From Flavobacteriia bacterium (GTDB lineage Bacteria > Bacteroidota > Bacteroidia > Flavobacteriales_D > Crocinitomicaceae), in assembly GCA_947446925.1 (NCBI GenBank), contig CANFHU010000002.1, positions 124,001 through 188,000 of the forward strand: a stretch of 64,000 bases of DNA, given 5' to 3'. The notes beneath the pieces are model-generated. The model saw only the letters and a list, made by a program, of their open reading frames with translations, searched no databases and had not been told where the DNA came from. The position numbers and the translations under genes were made by a program. This document shows positions 1 through 9,506 of the stretch, piece after piece (the first letter of the stretch is position 1; each line of letters opens with the position of its first letter).

Positions 1-410
1 TAAATGATACTTCGTTTGCAGATTTGTTGATTCAAAATTTGAAAAAAGATTCTTTTTCAGGGTATACGAATGCTGGGATTCATAAAGATGATTTTGTTTT
101 CTTAATCAATGAACATTTAGTGAAAAAGTTTGGTTCACAAGGCCAACAAAAGTCTTTTGTGATTGCATTGCGATTGGCACAATTTGATTGGTTGAAAAAG
201 CAATTGAATAAGAAGCCTATATTGCTTTTGGATGATATTTTCGACAAGTTAGATAATCATCGTGTGGAAAAATTGATGAAGTTGGTTTCTGATAATGTTT
301 TTGGACAAGTATTAGTTACAGATACCGACAAAGAACGAGTTGCAACTATTTTTAATCGTATTTCCATGGATTACAAATTGTTTGACATGGTTGAATTAAT
401 GGAGAAATAA
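1..410 (+). CDS. recF: RecF, C-terminal part (cut by window edge)
   Basis: RecF is an SMC-like ATPase that, with RecO and RecR, loads RecA onto gapped single-stranded DNA. Only the last ~136 codons are present; the frame is open to the window edge, so the start lies outside. The ABC signature region (SQGQQKSFVIALRLAQ) and the Walker B/D-loop region (LLLDDIFDKLD) are both visible in the order expected for the C-terminal ATPase lobe. The stop codon is followed with no gap by the ATG of the DUF721 gene, so the two are probably co-transcribed. The partner recR is in this window at 5472. Confidence 0.93.
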   Translation, partial: NDTSFADLLIQNLKKDSFSGYTNAGIHKDDFVFLINEHLVKKFGSQGQQKSFVIALRLAQFDWLKKQLNKKPILLLDDIFDKLDNHRVEKLMKLVSDNVFGQVLVTDTDKERVATIFNRISMDYKLFDMVELMEK

Positions 411-713
411 ATGGACGAACGAAAACGAATATCCAATCAAAGTACTCTTGGAGATGTGATTGATAAGTTAATGAAAGCGTATGGCTTAGATGGTCGCATG
501 AAAGAAATGGAAATTATCAATAAGTGGGAAGAAATGATGGGTAGAGCAGTTTCTGCGCGAACCAAAAAGATTTATATCAAAAATCAGGTGCTACATTTAA
601 CATTAGATTCATCTGTAATGCGCGACGAATTAATGCAAGGTAAATCAATTATTATTCAACGTGTAAATGAAACTGCAGGTTGCGTAATGATTAGAGATGT
701 CTGGTTTAGTTAA
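411..713 (+). CDS. DUF721 (DciA-like) protein
   Basis: A 100-residue protein of the DUF721 family, in which DciA loads the replicative helicase in bacteria lacking DnaC/DnaI. The central stretch with WEEMMGRAVSARTKKIYIKN and the following LTLDSSVMRDEL is typical of the family: a conserved Trp near the start, then a strand carrying basic residues. The ATG touches the recF stop, and recF-DUF721 adjacency is common in bacteria. The protein lacks the long C-terminal tail of many DciA proteins, so a helicase-loading role is inferred from family and context. Confidence 0.8.
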   Translation: MDERKRISNQSTLGDVIDKLMKAYGLDGRMKEMEIINKWEEMMGRAVSARTKKIYIKNQVLHLTLDSSVMRDELMQGKSIIIQRVNETAGCVMIRDVWFS

Positions 714-790
714 ATCTTCCAAAAAAAACATTTACTTTTAAATAAATTCCTCAAAATTGCGTTAATTTTAATGCACTAATACCACTAACG

Positions 791-2383
791 ATGTTTCAAA
801 AAATATTTACCTTTTCTATTTTATTATTTTCATTCAACTCCTATTCTCAGCAAAATGGGTTATTGAAAGATGCTAAAAAGATTGAAGAAATCTACAACTA
901 TATACATTACATGTATGTGGACGATGTTAATTCTAAAGAAATTACAGAAACAGCAATTGTGGCTGCACTAGAGAAACTAGATCCACATTCCGTGTATATT
1001 TCCAAAGAAGATGTGGATGATGCAAACCAACAAATCAATGGAAGTTTCTTTGGTGTTGGCATTCGTTTTCAATTATTAAAAGATACTTTAATCGTGGTAG
1101 CAACAATTCCTGGTGGGCCATCAGAAAAAGTAGGCTTGCGAGCGGGGGATAAAATAGTGAAAGTTGGAACTGATAATATCGCAAATGTAAAGTTGAAGAA
1201 TTCTCAAGTACGTGAAAAATTGATGGGTGATTTGGGTAGTAAAGTAAAAGTAGAGGTAATTCGAAAAGGTGAACCGAATCTATTAAGTTTTGAGATTACA
1301 AGAGATAAAATTCCAATGCATTCTGTAGATTGTCATTATATGATTACTCCTGAAACTGGGTATTTAAAATTGAATAGTTTTTCACATACAACAACCGATG
1401 AAATCAAAGCAAGTTTAGTTGAGTTGACTAAAAAAGGAATGAAAAATTTGATTTTAGATTTGCAAGATAATGGGGGAGGTTTGATGTATGCAGCTAAAAC
1501 AGTAAGTGATGAGTTTTTGACAAAAGATAAGTTAGTTGTTTATTCTCAAGGAAAACACCAACCACGTCAGGATATGAATTGCGATACTAAAGGTTCGTTT
1601 GAAAAAGGGAAATTAATTGTATTAGTGAATGAAAATTCAGCTTCTGCAAGTGAAATAGTTTCAGGTGCAATACAAGACTGGGATCGAGGATTGATTGTCG
1701 GTCGAAGAACATTTGGAAAAGGATTAGTACAACGTCCAATAGATTTATCGGATGGTTCGCAAATCCGCTTGACGATTGCACGTTATTACACACCAACAGG
1801 TAGAAATATTCAAAAACCATATGGAGAAAATTCGGAAGAATATCACAATGATGTTTTGAAACGACTAAAACATGGGGAATTGATGAATCAAGATAGTATC
1901 AAATTTCCGGATTCTTTAAAATACAAAACGTTGGTTAAAGAGCGCACGGTATATGGTGGCGGTGGAATTATGCCAGATGTTTTTGTACCACTTGATACGA
2001 ATGCATTTACAAAATATTTCAGCGGTATACTTGGTACTGGTGCTTTTAATACTTTCTCATTGACCTATGTAAATAAAAACAGAGAGAAGTTAAAAGTAGA
2101 TTACCCTGATTTCGATGTTTATTTAACGAAATTCACCTGTGATAAGGTTTTTATGGATGAATTTTTTAATTATTTATCCAAAGAACAACCAACATTGAAG
2201 TTGGATGAGAAAGAATATCCTGCAAGTGAAAAATTAATTAAATTATTTTTGAAATCGATGATAGCCCAAGATTTATGGGGTACTACAGAATTTTATAGAA
2301 TTTACAATGAACGTAATGATATTCTTCAGGCTGCGTTGAAAACGTTAAAGAATGGAAGTTATGAGAAAGCAGGGCTTGAGTGA
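791..2383 (+). CDS. S41-family C-terminal processing protease with PDZ domain
   Basis: A secreted or periplasmic serine protease of the CtpA/Prc type (530 residues). A signal peptide covers about residues 1-19. A PDZ domain follows at about 85-170 (the FFGVGIRF and GPSEKVGLRAGDKI stretches), then the S41 catalytic domain. The Ser/Lys dyad is visible: Ser in ENSASASE near residue 285 and Lys in FGKG near 310, the 25-residue spacing known from the family. A roughly 130-residue C-terminal extension of mixed helices follows the catalytic core. The family cleaves C-terminal tails of envelope proteins. The next gene is a small lipoprotein on the same strand. Confidence 0.93.
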   Translation: MFQKIFTFSILLFSFNSYSQQNGLLKDAKKIEEIYNYIHYMYVDDVNSKEITETAIVAALEKLDPHSVYISKEDVDDANQQINGSFFGVGIRFQLLKDTLIVVATIPGGPSEKVGLRAGDKIVKVGTDNIANVKLKNSQVREKLMGDLGSKVKVEVIRKGEPNLLSFEITRDKIPMHSVDCHYMITPETGYLKLNSFSHTTTDEIKASLVELTKKGMKNLILDLQDNGGGLMYAAKTVSDEFLTKDKLVVYSQGKHQPRQDMNCDTKGSFEKGKLIVLVNENSASASEIVSGAIQDWDRGLIVGRRTFGKGLVQRPIDLSDGSQIRLTIARYYTPTGRNIQKPYGENSEEYHNDVLKRLKHGELMNQDSIKFPDSLKYKTLVKERTVYGGGGIMPDVFVPLDTNAFTKYFSGILGTGAFNTFSLTYVNKNREKLKVDYPDFDVYLTKFTCDKVFMDEFFNYLSKEQPTLKLDEKEYPASEKLIKLFLKSMIAQDLWGTTEFYRIYNERNDILQAALKTLKNGSYEKAGLE

Positions 2384-2422
2384 AGAATGAGGATGAAAAT
2401 TGAATAATTATTTTTTTTATAT

Positions 2423-2911
2423 ATGAAACTATTTTTTTTGACTTTTGGAATTTTAATTTCGTTGGCTTCGTGCACTACTTCTTCACAAAATACAGAAGAA
2501 GATCGTGTAGTTAAAGTTTTAACAGAAGGGGAGTCGGATGCTGAATTGGCGGCAAAAGTTAAAGTTTTTGAAGCGGAACAACGTATGTTGAAAGAGTCTA
2601 AAACTACTTTTATTTTAGATAAACAACTACATGATTTTGGTGTTGTAAAACCAGAATCCGAAAACACATGTAAATTTAAAGTAACGAATACAGGAAATAA
2701 ACCATTAATTATAGATAAAGTATCTGCCAGTTGTGGATGTACTACACCGCATAAGCCAGAAAGACCAATTTTACCAGGAAAATCAGATTATATAGAAGTT
2801 GGGTTTAATCCTAAGCCAGGTCAGTTAGGGGAGATTACAAAAACTGTTACTGTTGAGGCTAATACTGAACCTCTTATTACAGAGGTTCAGATTAAAGCTT
2901 TGGTAAAATAG
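2423..2911 (+). CDS. DUF1573 lipoprotein
   Basis: A 162-residue predicted lipoprotein. The N terminus is a short hydrophobic signal ending in a lipobox-like LASC, with the acylated Cys at about residue 17. The second half is a DUF1573 domain, an Ig-like (ASPM/SPD-2/hydin-like) beta-sandwich common in Bacteroidetes. It is marked by HDFGVV, a FKVTNTGNKPLII stretch and the SCGCTTP motif. Function is unknown; members are usually periplasmic or surface proteins. The stop codon abuts the stop of the convergent cold-shock gene, leaving no room for a separate terminator. Confidence 0.88.
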   Translation: MKLFFLTFGILISLASCTTSSQNTEEDRVVKVLTEGESDAELAAKVKVFEAEQRMLKESKTTFILDKQLHDFGVVKPESENTCKFKVTNTGNKPLIIDKVSASCGCTTPHKPERPILPGKSDYIEVGFNPKPGQLGEITKTVTVEANTEPLITEVQIKALVK

Positions 2912-3358
2912 TTAAATTTTCTTCACTCTTACAGCATTCATGCCTTTCATTCCTCTTTCTAATTCAAAAGAAACAGCATTTCCTTCTTCAACTTCTTGAA
3001 GTAAACCGTGAACGTGCACGAAATATTTTTCTTGGGTTTCATTTTCTTTGATGAATCCAAAACCTTTTTGGTGATTAAAGAAATCAATTCTTCCAACTCT
3101 TACAGCGGGCATCTCTTCGTCCACACGTTTAGGTACTGAAATTTCAATACTTGAAAGTGCAATTTTTTTCTTTGTTGCTGGATCTGGAGGAGTATCTGAA
3201 ATGTGACCATTTTCATCTACGTAAGCCATCATTGCATCTAATCCACTTGCAGTAGGGTTTGATTTACGTTCCTCCATTTTGAGGTTTTTATCTTGACGTT
3301 TTTTTAAACGTTTTTTTTCTTTTTCTTTTTTGTTGTAGGTTTCTTGGGACTTAGCCAT
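2912..3358 (-). CDS. Cold-shock-domain nucleic acid-binding protein
   Basis: A 148-residue cytoplasmic protein. The first ~35 residues are very rich in Lys/Arg/Glu, a linker follows, and a cold-shock domain covers about residues 85-148. Both RNP-type strands are present (KGFGFIKEN and KYFVHVHG). The family binds single-stranded RNA or DNA and acts as an RNA chaperone. The charged N-terminal extension is typical of Bacteroidetes two-part Csp proteins, which are roughly twice the length of CspA. It converges tail-to-tail with the DUF1573 gene with zero spacing. Confidence 0.9.
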   Translation of the reverse strand: MAKSQETYNKKEKEKKRLKKRQDKNLKMEERKSNPTASGLDAMMAYVDENGHISDTPPDPATKKKIALSSIEISVPKRVDEEMPAVRVGRIDFFNHQKGFGFIKENETQEKYFVHVHGLLQEVEEGNAVSFELERGMKGMNAVRVKKI

Positions 3359-3490
3359 GCACTAGATTAGTTGATAAAACAATAAATACCAGCGAAGTAA
3401 GCACGTGTATCAATCAGACGAAAAAGTGATGAGAGATAAGAAATTAAATGTAGGTATTACCAATTAAGGATGCTCAAAGATACAATAAAA

Positions 3491-3515
3491 AAAGGGACGT
3501 GAAACACGACCCTTT
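3491..3515 (-). terminator. Intrinsic terminator of lhgO
   Basis: Read on the minus strand, an 11-bp stem (AAAGGGTCGTG with CACGTCCCTTT, one T-T mismatch) closes a TTT loop and is followed by a run of seven T. It lies 25 bp after the stop of the minus-strand lhgO gene. Confidence 0.85.
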
Positions 3516-3539
3516 GAATATCCTTAAAATATATCTTTT

Positions 3540-4751
3540 TTATTTTAAATTGAAATGTTTTTCTGCTTCTAAAGCGATATATCCTCCAATGGCTAATGAA
3601 GCTGTTGCGGCAGGAGATGGGGCGTTTAATACATGGATGGAATTACCATGATATTCAATTCGGAAATCATCTCTTGTATCTCCGTCGACACCTAATAATA
3701 ATGCACGAACACCTGCTCTTCCAGGAACGATATCATCCATGGTTAGGCTTGGTATCATCACCTGTAACGTTTTTAAGAATAATTTTTTGGAGAAAGCACG
3801 ACGGTATTCATTGATTCCATAGCGCATATTTTGAAAGAATAATTTCCAGGTTCCTTTATAAGTTAACGCATCCCAAGTGTCTCTCCATGAAAAATCGGTT
3901 TTGCCATATCCCTCCCTTTTGAAAGTGAATACTGCATTTGGACCACATTCTACATCTCCATTAGTCATGCGTGTAAAATGAACGCCTAAGAAAGGAAATG
4001 CTGGATCAGGAACTGGATAAATTAGATTTTTAACTTTATTTTTTGCTTCTTCGGTTAATTCATAGTAGTCTCCTCGGAAACCAACTACTTGTTCTTTTAG
4101 ATTAACTCCATCTTTTCTTGCTAAACGGTCTGCTTGTAAACCAGCACAGAAAACAACATATTTGGCTTGAAAGTTACCTTTATCGGTAATTATAGTAGAA
4201 CTGTTTTTGTTTTTAGTGACATCTGTTACTTCGTGTTCTAACACTAATTTACTTTCTGGTTGTAATTTTATAGCAAGTTCTACCATTTTAGCAGTAGCAC
4301 CTCTAAAGTCGATAATACCTGTACATGGCACCCATAAACCAGCAATTCCTTCAACGGATGGTTCATGTTCTTTAATTTGTTCTCCAGTAATTTTTTCTAA
4401 TCCTTCAATATTATTTGCAATACCATTTTGGTAAATTTTTTCTAGATATTCTAGTTCACTTTGTTTGGTTGCAACTACAACCTTTCCACAGATATCATGT
4501 GCAATATTATGTTCTTTTGCGAAGGCAACTAATTCGTGTCTACCTTCCACACAGTTTTTTGCTTTTAAAGATCCTGGTTTGTAATATAATCCAGAGTGAA
4601 TTACACCAGAATTATGACCTGTTTGATGATCTGCCAAACATTTTTCTTTTTCAATCAAAATGATTTTTAGATTTGGGTACTTTTTTTGAAGTTTATATAG
4701 AGTTGCAGCACCAACAATTCCTCCACCAATTATACCAATATCATATGTCAT
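3540..4751 (-). CDS. lhgO: L-2-hydroxyglutarate oxidase
   Basis: An FAD-dependent oxidase of the DAO superfamily (403 residues) that oxidises L-2-hydroxyglutarate to 2-oxoglutarate, normally passing electrons to the respiratory chain. The N-terminal dinucleotide-binding motif (IGGGIVGAATLYKL) and the family stretch HNSGVIHSGLYYKPGSLKA are present. Length and the full domain match LhgO/YgaF. Its start overlaps the end of the upstream membrane-protein gene by 11 bp, so they are probably translated from one message. An intrinsic terminator follows. The gene symbol rests on family resemblance. Confidence 0.92.
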   Translation of the reverse strand: MTYDIGIIGGGIVGAATLYKLQKKYPNLKIILIEKEKCLADHQTGHNSGVIHSGLYYKPGSLKAKNCVEGRHELVAFAKEHNIAHDICGKVVVATKQSELEYLEKIYQNGIANNIEGLEKITGEQIKEHEPSVEGIAGLWVPCTGIIDFRGATAKMVELAIKLQPESKLVLEHEVTDVTKNKNSSTIITDKGNFQAKYVVFCAGLQADRLARKDGVNLKEQVVGFRGDYYELTEEAKNKVKNLIYPVPDPAFPFLGVHFTRMTNGDVECGPNAVFTFKREGYGKTDFSWRDTWDALTYKGTWKLFFQNMRYGINEYRRAFSKKLFLKTLQVMIPSLTMDDIVPGRAGVRALLLGVDGDTRDDFRIEYHGNSIHVLNAPSPAATASLAIGGYIALEAEKHFNLK

Positions 4752-5382
4752 ATTTTCTATTTTTTGTTGCGCAAAAGTAATAAAAAAAGAGACTTATCCA
4801 GATGAAAAGATGGCTGAAGTCATCCTTGTTAAAATATCTGTTTAAGTTAATTTTAAGTCCGAAAATAAATAAAGTTGGTAGGATACATATTGTACCTAAC
4901 CATAGAAGTGCATTTTTTTGTTCACGTAATAATTTTACCCCAAGTAAAGTTCCAAGTACCATATAGGAAACCACTGAATCTATTGCAACAAAGCTAAATT
5001 TAGTGAAAGTTAAAGATAAAATGAGGCCGATTATCCCTTTTAAAAGCAAACCTGATTTCCATTTTTTTGCATCTATTTGATTGATTTCGAGTATTGAAAT
5101 ACAGAAATAATATGCCGTAATACTAATACAAATCCAAGATGGAAATTTACCAAAGTAGCCAAAATATTTAAAGAATAGATGGCCAAGTAAACCTAGAAAT
5201 GTAGAGATACTCATCCAAATAAAAAATCGCTTGAAATTGTTGAGGTTTGTATCGTTTTTTTTTCGAAGTTGGAAATAAAAAAGCAAGGCAGTTAATGAGA
5301 TTAACCCGTCCCAAAGAATTGCCATAGGTTCTTGTAGGTGTAAGCCTAAAAAATCAAAATAAATAATTACTTGTTGTTGCAC
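4741..5382 (-). CDS. Seven-helix integral membrane protein of unknown function
   Basis: A 213-residue very hydrophobic protein with seven apparent transmembrane segments (about residues 18-36, 51-70, 77-97, 110-126, 128-147, 155-175 and 187-204) and no signal peptide. The polar residues within or next to helices include the EP pair before helix 1, a GHLFF in helix 2 and NKDDFSHLF leading into helix 7. This pattern recalls seven-helix hydrolases of the ceramidase/CREST type, but I cannot confirm the full metal-ligand set, so no function is assigned. It overlaps lhgO by 11 bp and is the first gene of that pair. Confidence 0.7.
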   Translation of the reverse strand: MQQQVIIYFDFLGLHLQEPMAILWDGLISLTALLFYFQLRKKNDTNLNNFKRFFIWMSISTFLGLLGHLFFKYFGYFGKFPSWICISITAYYFCISILEINQIDAKKWKSGLLLKGIIGLILSLTFTKFSFVAIDSVVSYMVLGTLLGVKLLREQKNALLWLGTICILPTLFIFGLKINLNRYFNKDDFSHLFIWISLFFYYFCATKNRKYDI

Positions 5383-5471
5383 GACTCAAAAGTAAACAAA
5401 AAAATAAACTGTAAAATTCTTTATTCACACGAAGAATGCGTTTAACTTTACCATTCAATTAAATTCTTTTA

Positions 5472-6080
5472 ATGAAATTACCGTCAAAGTACATGGAAGA
5501 TGCAGTGGAGCAATTAGCAACACTACCCAGTATTGGAAAGCGAACTGCATTACGTTTGGTTTTACAATTATTAAATCGTAAACCAGAAGAAATTGAGCGA
5601 TTTGCACAAGCGTTTATTACGATGAAAGCGAAAGTTAAACATTGTGTTTCCTGTGGTAATATATCAGATGAAGATATGTGTTTTGTTTGTGTTAATCCGC
5701 AACGTACTCGATCGATTATATGCGTTGTAGAAGATGTTCGTGATGTAATGGCTATTGAAGAAACATCTTCGTATAAAGGTATTTACCATGTTTTGGGAGG
5801 TATAATATCTCCGATGGATGGAATAGGACCATCGGATTTAAATATACCTTCTTTGGTTGAAAAGGCAGGGAGTGGCGAAGTCGAAGAAATAATTTTTGCT
5901 TTAAGTCCAACGATGGAAGGGGATACTACTAATTTTTATTTGTACAAAAAACTAAAAGAGTGTACAGTTCGTATAACTACCTTGTCGCGAGGGGTTACAG
6001 TTGGTAGTGAATTACATTATGCTGATGGTTTAACTTTAGGAAGGTCGATTGTAAACCGAACAGAGTTTAAGGTAAATTAG
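5472..6080 (+). CDS. recR: Recombination mediator RecR
   Basis: RecR (202 residues) forms the ring-shaped clamp that works with RecO and RecF in daughter-strand gap repair. Visible in order: the N-terminal helix-hairpin-helix (LATLPSIGKRTALRL), the C4 zinc finger (CVSCGNISDEDMCFVC, about residues 57-72), and the Toprim domain with VVEDVRDVMAIE and the HVLGG.ISPMDGIGP stretch. Length matches the family. It stands alone on the plus strand, about 90 bp from the divergent seven-helix membrane-protein gene. Confidence 0.96.
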   Translation: MKLPSKYMEDAVEQLATLPSIGKRTALRLVLQLLNRKPEEIERFAQAFITMKAKVKHCVSCGNISDEDMCFVCVNPQRTRSIICVVEDVRDVMAIEETSSYKGIYHVLGGIISPMDGIGPSDLNIPSLVEKAGSGEVEEIIFALSPTMEGDTTNFYLYKKLKECTVRITTLSRGVTVGSELHYADGLTLGRSIVNRTEFKVN

Positions 6081-6154
6081 TTATAAGTAACTAGTTTTGT
6101 TTTTATCTAATTCGAAATCTTTTTTTGCTTCACTCATCTCTCCTTACTCGTACC

Positions 6155-7174
6155 TTATTTAAACCAACCTCTTTTATAAAAAGCAAATAATAGAATTGTT
6201 GTGATTGCCACCATGATACCCCAACAAATGTAATAGCCATATTTCATTCCTAATTCCGGCATATTTTCGAAGTTCATTCCGTACACACCAACAATGAATG
6301 TTAATGGAATAAATATAGCACTTACAACAGTAAGTAGTTTCATTACTTGGTTCATTCGTTGTCCTTGAACAGCAAAATATAGGTTTGAAAATCCATCGAG
6401 AATTTGTTTGTTGTCGTCAATTTCCTCTAATACCGTAATGCAATTATCTTTAATTTCTGAAAAATAATAGTGGTTCGATTTATCGATTAAAGGATTTATA
6501 ACTCTCTCTAAATGAGAAGCGATTTCTTTTAGTGGAAAAACTATTTTACGTAATTCAATCAGTTTTCTTTTTTGAATTTCAATTTCTTTTAAAATTTCGT
6601 TGTCCGGTTTGTGAATTAATCGATGTTCAATTTTTTCAATAGAATTTACAATGTCATCTAATACTTCAAAATAATTATCCGTAATACTTTCAAGTAATCT
6701 AAACAACAAAAAGTCAGGTCCTTTAAATCTAATTTTTCCGCGTTTTTTTTCAATTCTATCGCGTACATCTTCAAAATGTTGTGCTTTTTTAGATTGAAAT
6801 GAAATCAGAAAATTTTCCCCAAGAATAAAGGAGATCTGATCTTTATTTAAGAAAAAAGAATTTAATCCTTTGGATAGTGCGGAACGAACTGTAAAAAACA
6901 AATAGTCTGGATACTCTTCTATTTTAGGTCTTTTTTCTGTTTTATATATATTCTCAATGGTTAATTTGTCAATGTTTAGTGTTTCAAAAAGAGACTCGAG
7001 GGAATCCTTACAAGATATAGAATGAAAATTTAACCAAAAAGTATCTTTAGGATTTGTACGTATAATTTTATTAAAATTCTCCGCAAAGAAATCTGGAGAA
7101 TTTGTGTCTATTACAAAAGCTTCTTGATTGTATTGGTATAATTGACTGACATGTTCCATACTAATTAGATTCAC
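6155..7174 (-). CDS. corA: CorA-family magnesium/cobalt transporter
   Basis: A divalent-cation channel of the CorA family (339 residues) in the inner membrane. A large cytoplasmic N-terminal domain with long charged helices is followed by two C-terminal transmembrane helices. The signature YGMNFENMP lies at the end of the first of these, and the second ends in the basic tail KRGWFK. The start codon lies inside the 3' end of the patatin gene (14-bp overlap), so the two are translationally coupled, with corA second. Confidence 0.95.
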   Translation of the reverse strand: MNLISMEHVSQLYQYNQEAFVIDTNSPDFFAENFNKIIRTNPKDTFWLNFHSISCKDSLESLFETLNIDKLTIENIYKTEKRPKIEEYPDYLFFTVRSALSKGLNSFFLNKDQISFILGENFLISFQSKKAQHFEDVRDRIEKKRGKIRFKGPDFLLFRLLESITDNYFEVLDDIVNSIEKIEHRLIHKPDNEILKEIEIQKRKLIELRKIVFPLKEIASHLERVINPLIDKSNHYYFSEIKDNCITVLEEIDDNKQILDGFSNLYFAVQGQRMNQVMKLLTVVSAIFIPLTFIVGVYGMNFENMPELGMKYGYYICWGIMVAITTILLFAFYKRGWFK

Positions 7175-9419
7175 GCATTAATCGTTCTAACTTGTGTAAA
7201 GCATATTTGTTTCCTCGACTATAAAATGCTTTGTTAACTCTTGCTTTTTCCTGTCCTGTTAAATGCCAAGTCAGTGAAATACGTTTTTTTTGTTCTTCCA
7301 GTAAATTAAAAGAAATAAAATGAACAGGAAATCCAATTCGATGTGTAGCATATCGCATTAGTGTTTCTTGGTCAAAATCTTGCGTTTTTGGAAAGTTATC
7401 ATACATATTTCCAAATGGCATGGTGAATTTATTTATTAAAGAAACATTTTTCACAACATCACCGCGTAATAATTTTTTGGTGTCACGTATTTGTAAAATA
7501 ATAACACCACTTGTGTTCTTTTTAATCCATTTACGCATTGAGTACATAATCTCCATGGTTAGTTTCCCTCCGTAATTATCACGTAAACCTGCATCCATAA
7601 TATGCATTGTTGGTTTTGTTGGCATTGTGACCATAGGAAGAACAAAAGGAAAGGTTGCACTCATTCGTAAGATAGAACTAAAGCGCAGGTCAAATGTGCT
7701 ATTGTTGTTGAAATAGGACTGATAATCCACATACTCAAAGGATGAAGTTAAACCTGAGGCATTTTTTTTGCCAACACATAAAAAAGACATGTTATGCGTT
7801 GATATTAATAATCTTCTGCCATTATTTACAATTGTAGGCGTGAAAAACATCGTAGGTACAAGCGCATTTTCTTCTGGTTTTTTAAAGTGTGCCAGAGGAA
7901 CATTCATTGTATTGTTTGTGTTTTCATGCAGTTGTTGTTCAAATGCATATCCTCTGTCTTTTGTATAGATATTGTTGCCGATTTTTAATCTGTCGCGATA
8001 AAACAAGTCATTAGAATACGCAGAAAATATTAATTTATTTAAAAGGTCTTTAGAGATGTTTTTTTGATGTTTTTCATCATAACGATTTAGCGTGTTGTTT
8101 TGTTTGTCTTCGAGTAATAAACTTCTATAGTAAGATGCACCAATCATACCACCGGAAGCTCCAGTAATGGAGTGAATATGTTTTGATAAATTTCCATCTA
8201 ATCTTTTATCTACTTTTTGAAGTACTGAAAATGTCCAAACTGCACTTCTTGATCCACCACCGGAAGTCATTACTAAAATTAATTTAGGTTTTTTTTCTCC
8301 AGTTGCTTTTTTCCAGTTATTTAAAACTCGCGTGTATTTATCGCGTGCATTGATTACTTTTTCTTTTTCTAGGTTTAATTCTGTAATTGTTTCAATGTTA
8401 AAAGGGACTAATTTTTCTGGTTTGTAGGATAATCCATATCCATAACTTGTATATTGAAACCAAGAAGTTGTTGTACTTAAGTAGTTCATTAAAATTATGA
8501 GCAGAATTAAAATTGCTTGTGTCCAATACCCAAACCAAGAGCGAAATGCGCTAAATAACATTAAAATTATAGTGAGTAGCATTACAAGGCTCATTGCCGC
8601 AGGAACTTCAAATAAGGAAGCGTTTCTAAAAACACCAATAAAAACAAAGGCAACAATTGTTACAATTTCAAAGAGAGAAGAATTAATTCTATTTCTAGAA
8701 AAAACTCTTTTTAATAATAGTTTATCATAATGTTTTATAGATCTACTTTTACGCCAATGAAATAGAGTTACCATATAAATGTAGGTTCTATCCTTTTGGT
8801 ATTTGAAATAATCGGTCCAATGGATTTGATTGTGTAAGAAGGATCCTACAGCATCCTCGATTTTCTCTTCATCATTTGATTTTCCTAATAATTTAAATAC
8901 ATCTTTATTTACTGGGAAGAAATACAATAATGAAATTGAAATAAATAAGGTGAATCCACCTAAATAGGAAAAAATATAACCATATATATCTGATTCTGAT
9001 GCAAATTCTTCTAGTCGTTGAAAGTTGATAAAACGATAGATAAAATAGAAATTATAAACAATAGGAATAATGGCATTATTTAGGCAAAAGCGAATAAATG
9101 GACGGGAAAGGGTTGCTAAAAAAGGGTATTTAGTTCCCAGTTTCATATAACTGTAGGTATTAAATGCCATGGTAAAACCACCAATAGCAAATCCCATTAA
9201 GGCAAAGGATATCCAACCAATTTCACCATTATATTCAGGAGAATAAAATAAGAATGGTATTCCATAGGAAAAACCAATTTTGTCAGTGATAATTAAAAAT
9301 AAGAAAATCCAAAATGTAAGTGCGAATAAATTGTATTTCAAGTGGCCAAAAAGCAACTGAATCGGAAAAAAGGAGCGTAATAAAAATAAAATTTTACCGA
9401 ATATGTTTTTTGTAAACAT
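7161..9419 (-). CDS. Membrane-anchored patatin-like phospholipase
   Basis: A 752-residue protein in two parts. The first ~330 residues carry many hydrophobic segments, about eight likely transmembrane helices. The second part is a patatin-type lipid acyl hydrolase. Its oxyanion motif SGGGSRS lies near residue 387, the nucleophile Ser in GASGG near 421, and the catalytic Asp in DAGLRDN near 608, with D-A-G replacing the usual D-G-[AG]. The family hydrolyses phospholipid acyl chains. It overlaps corA by 14 bp. The substrate and the side of the membrane facing the active site cannot be read from sequence. Confidence 0.87.
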   Translation of the reverse strand: MFTKNIFGKILFLLRSFFPIQLLFGHLKYNLFALTFWIFLFLIITDKIGFSYGIPFLFYSPEYNGEIGWISFALMGFAIGGFTMAFNTYSYMKLGTKYPFLATLSRPFIRFCLNNAIIPIVYNFYFIYRFINFQRLEEFASESDIYGYIFSYLGGFTLFISISLLYFFPVNKDVFKLLGKSNDEEKIEDAVGSFLHNQIHWTDYFKYQKDRTYIYMVTLFHWRKSRSIKHYDKLLLKRVFSRNRINSSLFEIVTIVAFVFIGVFRNASLFEVPAAMSLVMLLTIILMLFSAFRSWFGYWTQAILILLIILMNYLSTTTSWFQYTSYGYGLSYKPEKLVPFNIETITELNLEKEKVINARDKYTRVLNNWKKATGEKKPKLILVMTSGGGSRSAVWTFSVLQKVDKRLDGNLSKHIHSITGASGGMIGASYYRSLLLEDKQNNTLNRYDEKHQKNISKDLLNKLIFSAYSNDLFYRDRLKIGNNIYTKDRGYAFEQQLHENTNNTMNVPLAHFKKPEENALVPTMFFTPTIVNNGRRLLISTHNMSFLCVGKKNASGLTSSFEYVDYQSYFNNNSTFDLRFSSILRMSATFPFVLPMVTMPTKPTMHIMDAGLRDNYGGKLTMEIMYSMRKWIKKNTSGVIILQIRDTKKLLRGDVVKNVSLINKFTMPFGNMYDNFPKTQDFDQETLMRYATHRIGFPVHFISFNLLEEQKKRISLTWHLTGQEKARVNKAFYSRGNKYALHKLERLMRESN

Positions 9420-9506
9420 TAATTATACTTGTATTATGGATGTACTAATTCTAAATATAGTTAAAAAAGTAGTTTGCTTACTTGATTCGTATGAAAATTA
9501 AATAAA

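Noticed and set aside
24-410. Treating the TTG at base 24 as the start of a 128-residue RecF-like gene
   Set aside because: The frame is open to the window edge and continues RecF sequence upstream (NDTSFAD), so the gene is truncated by the window, not short.
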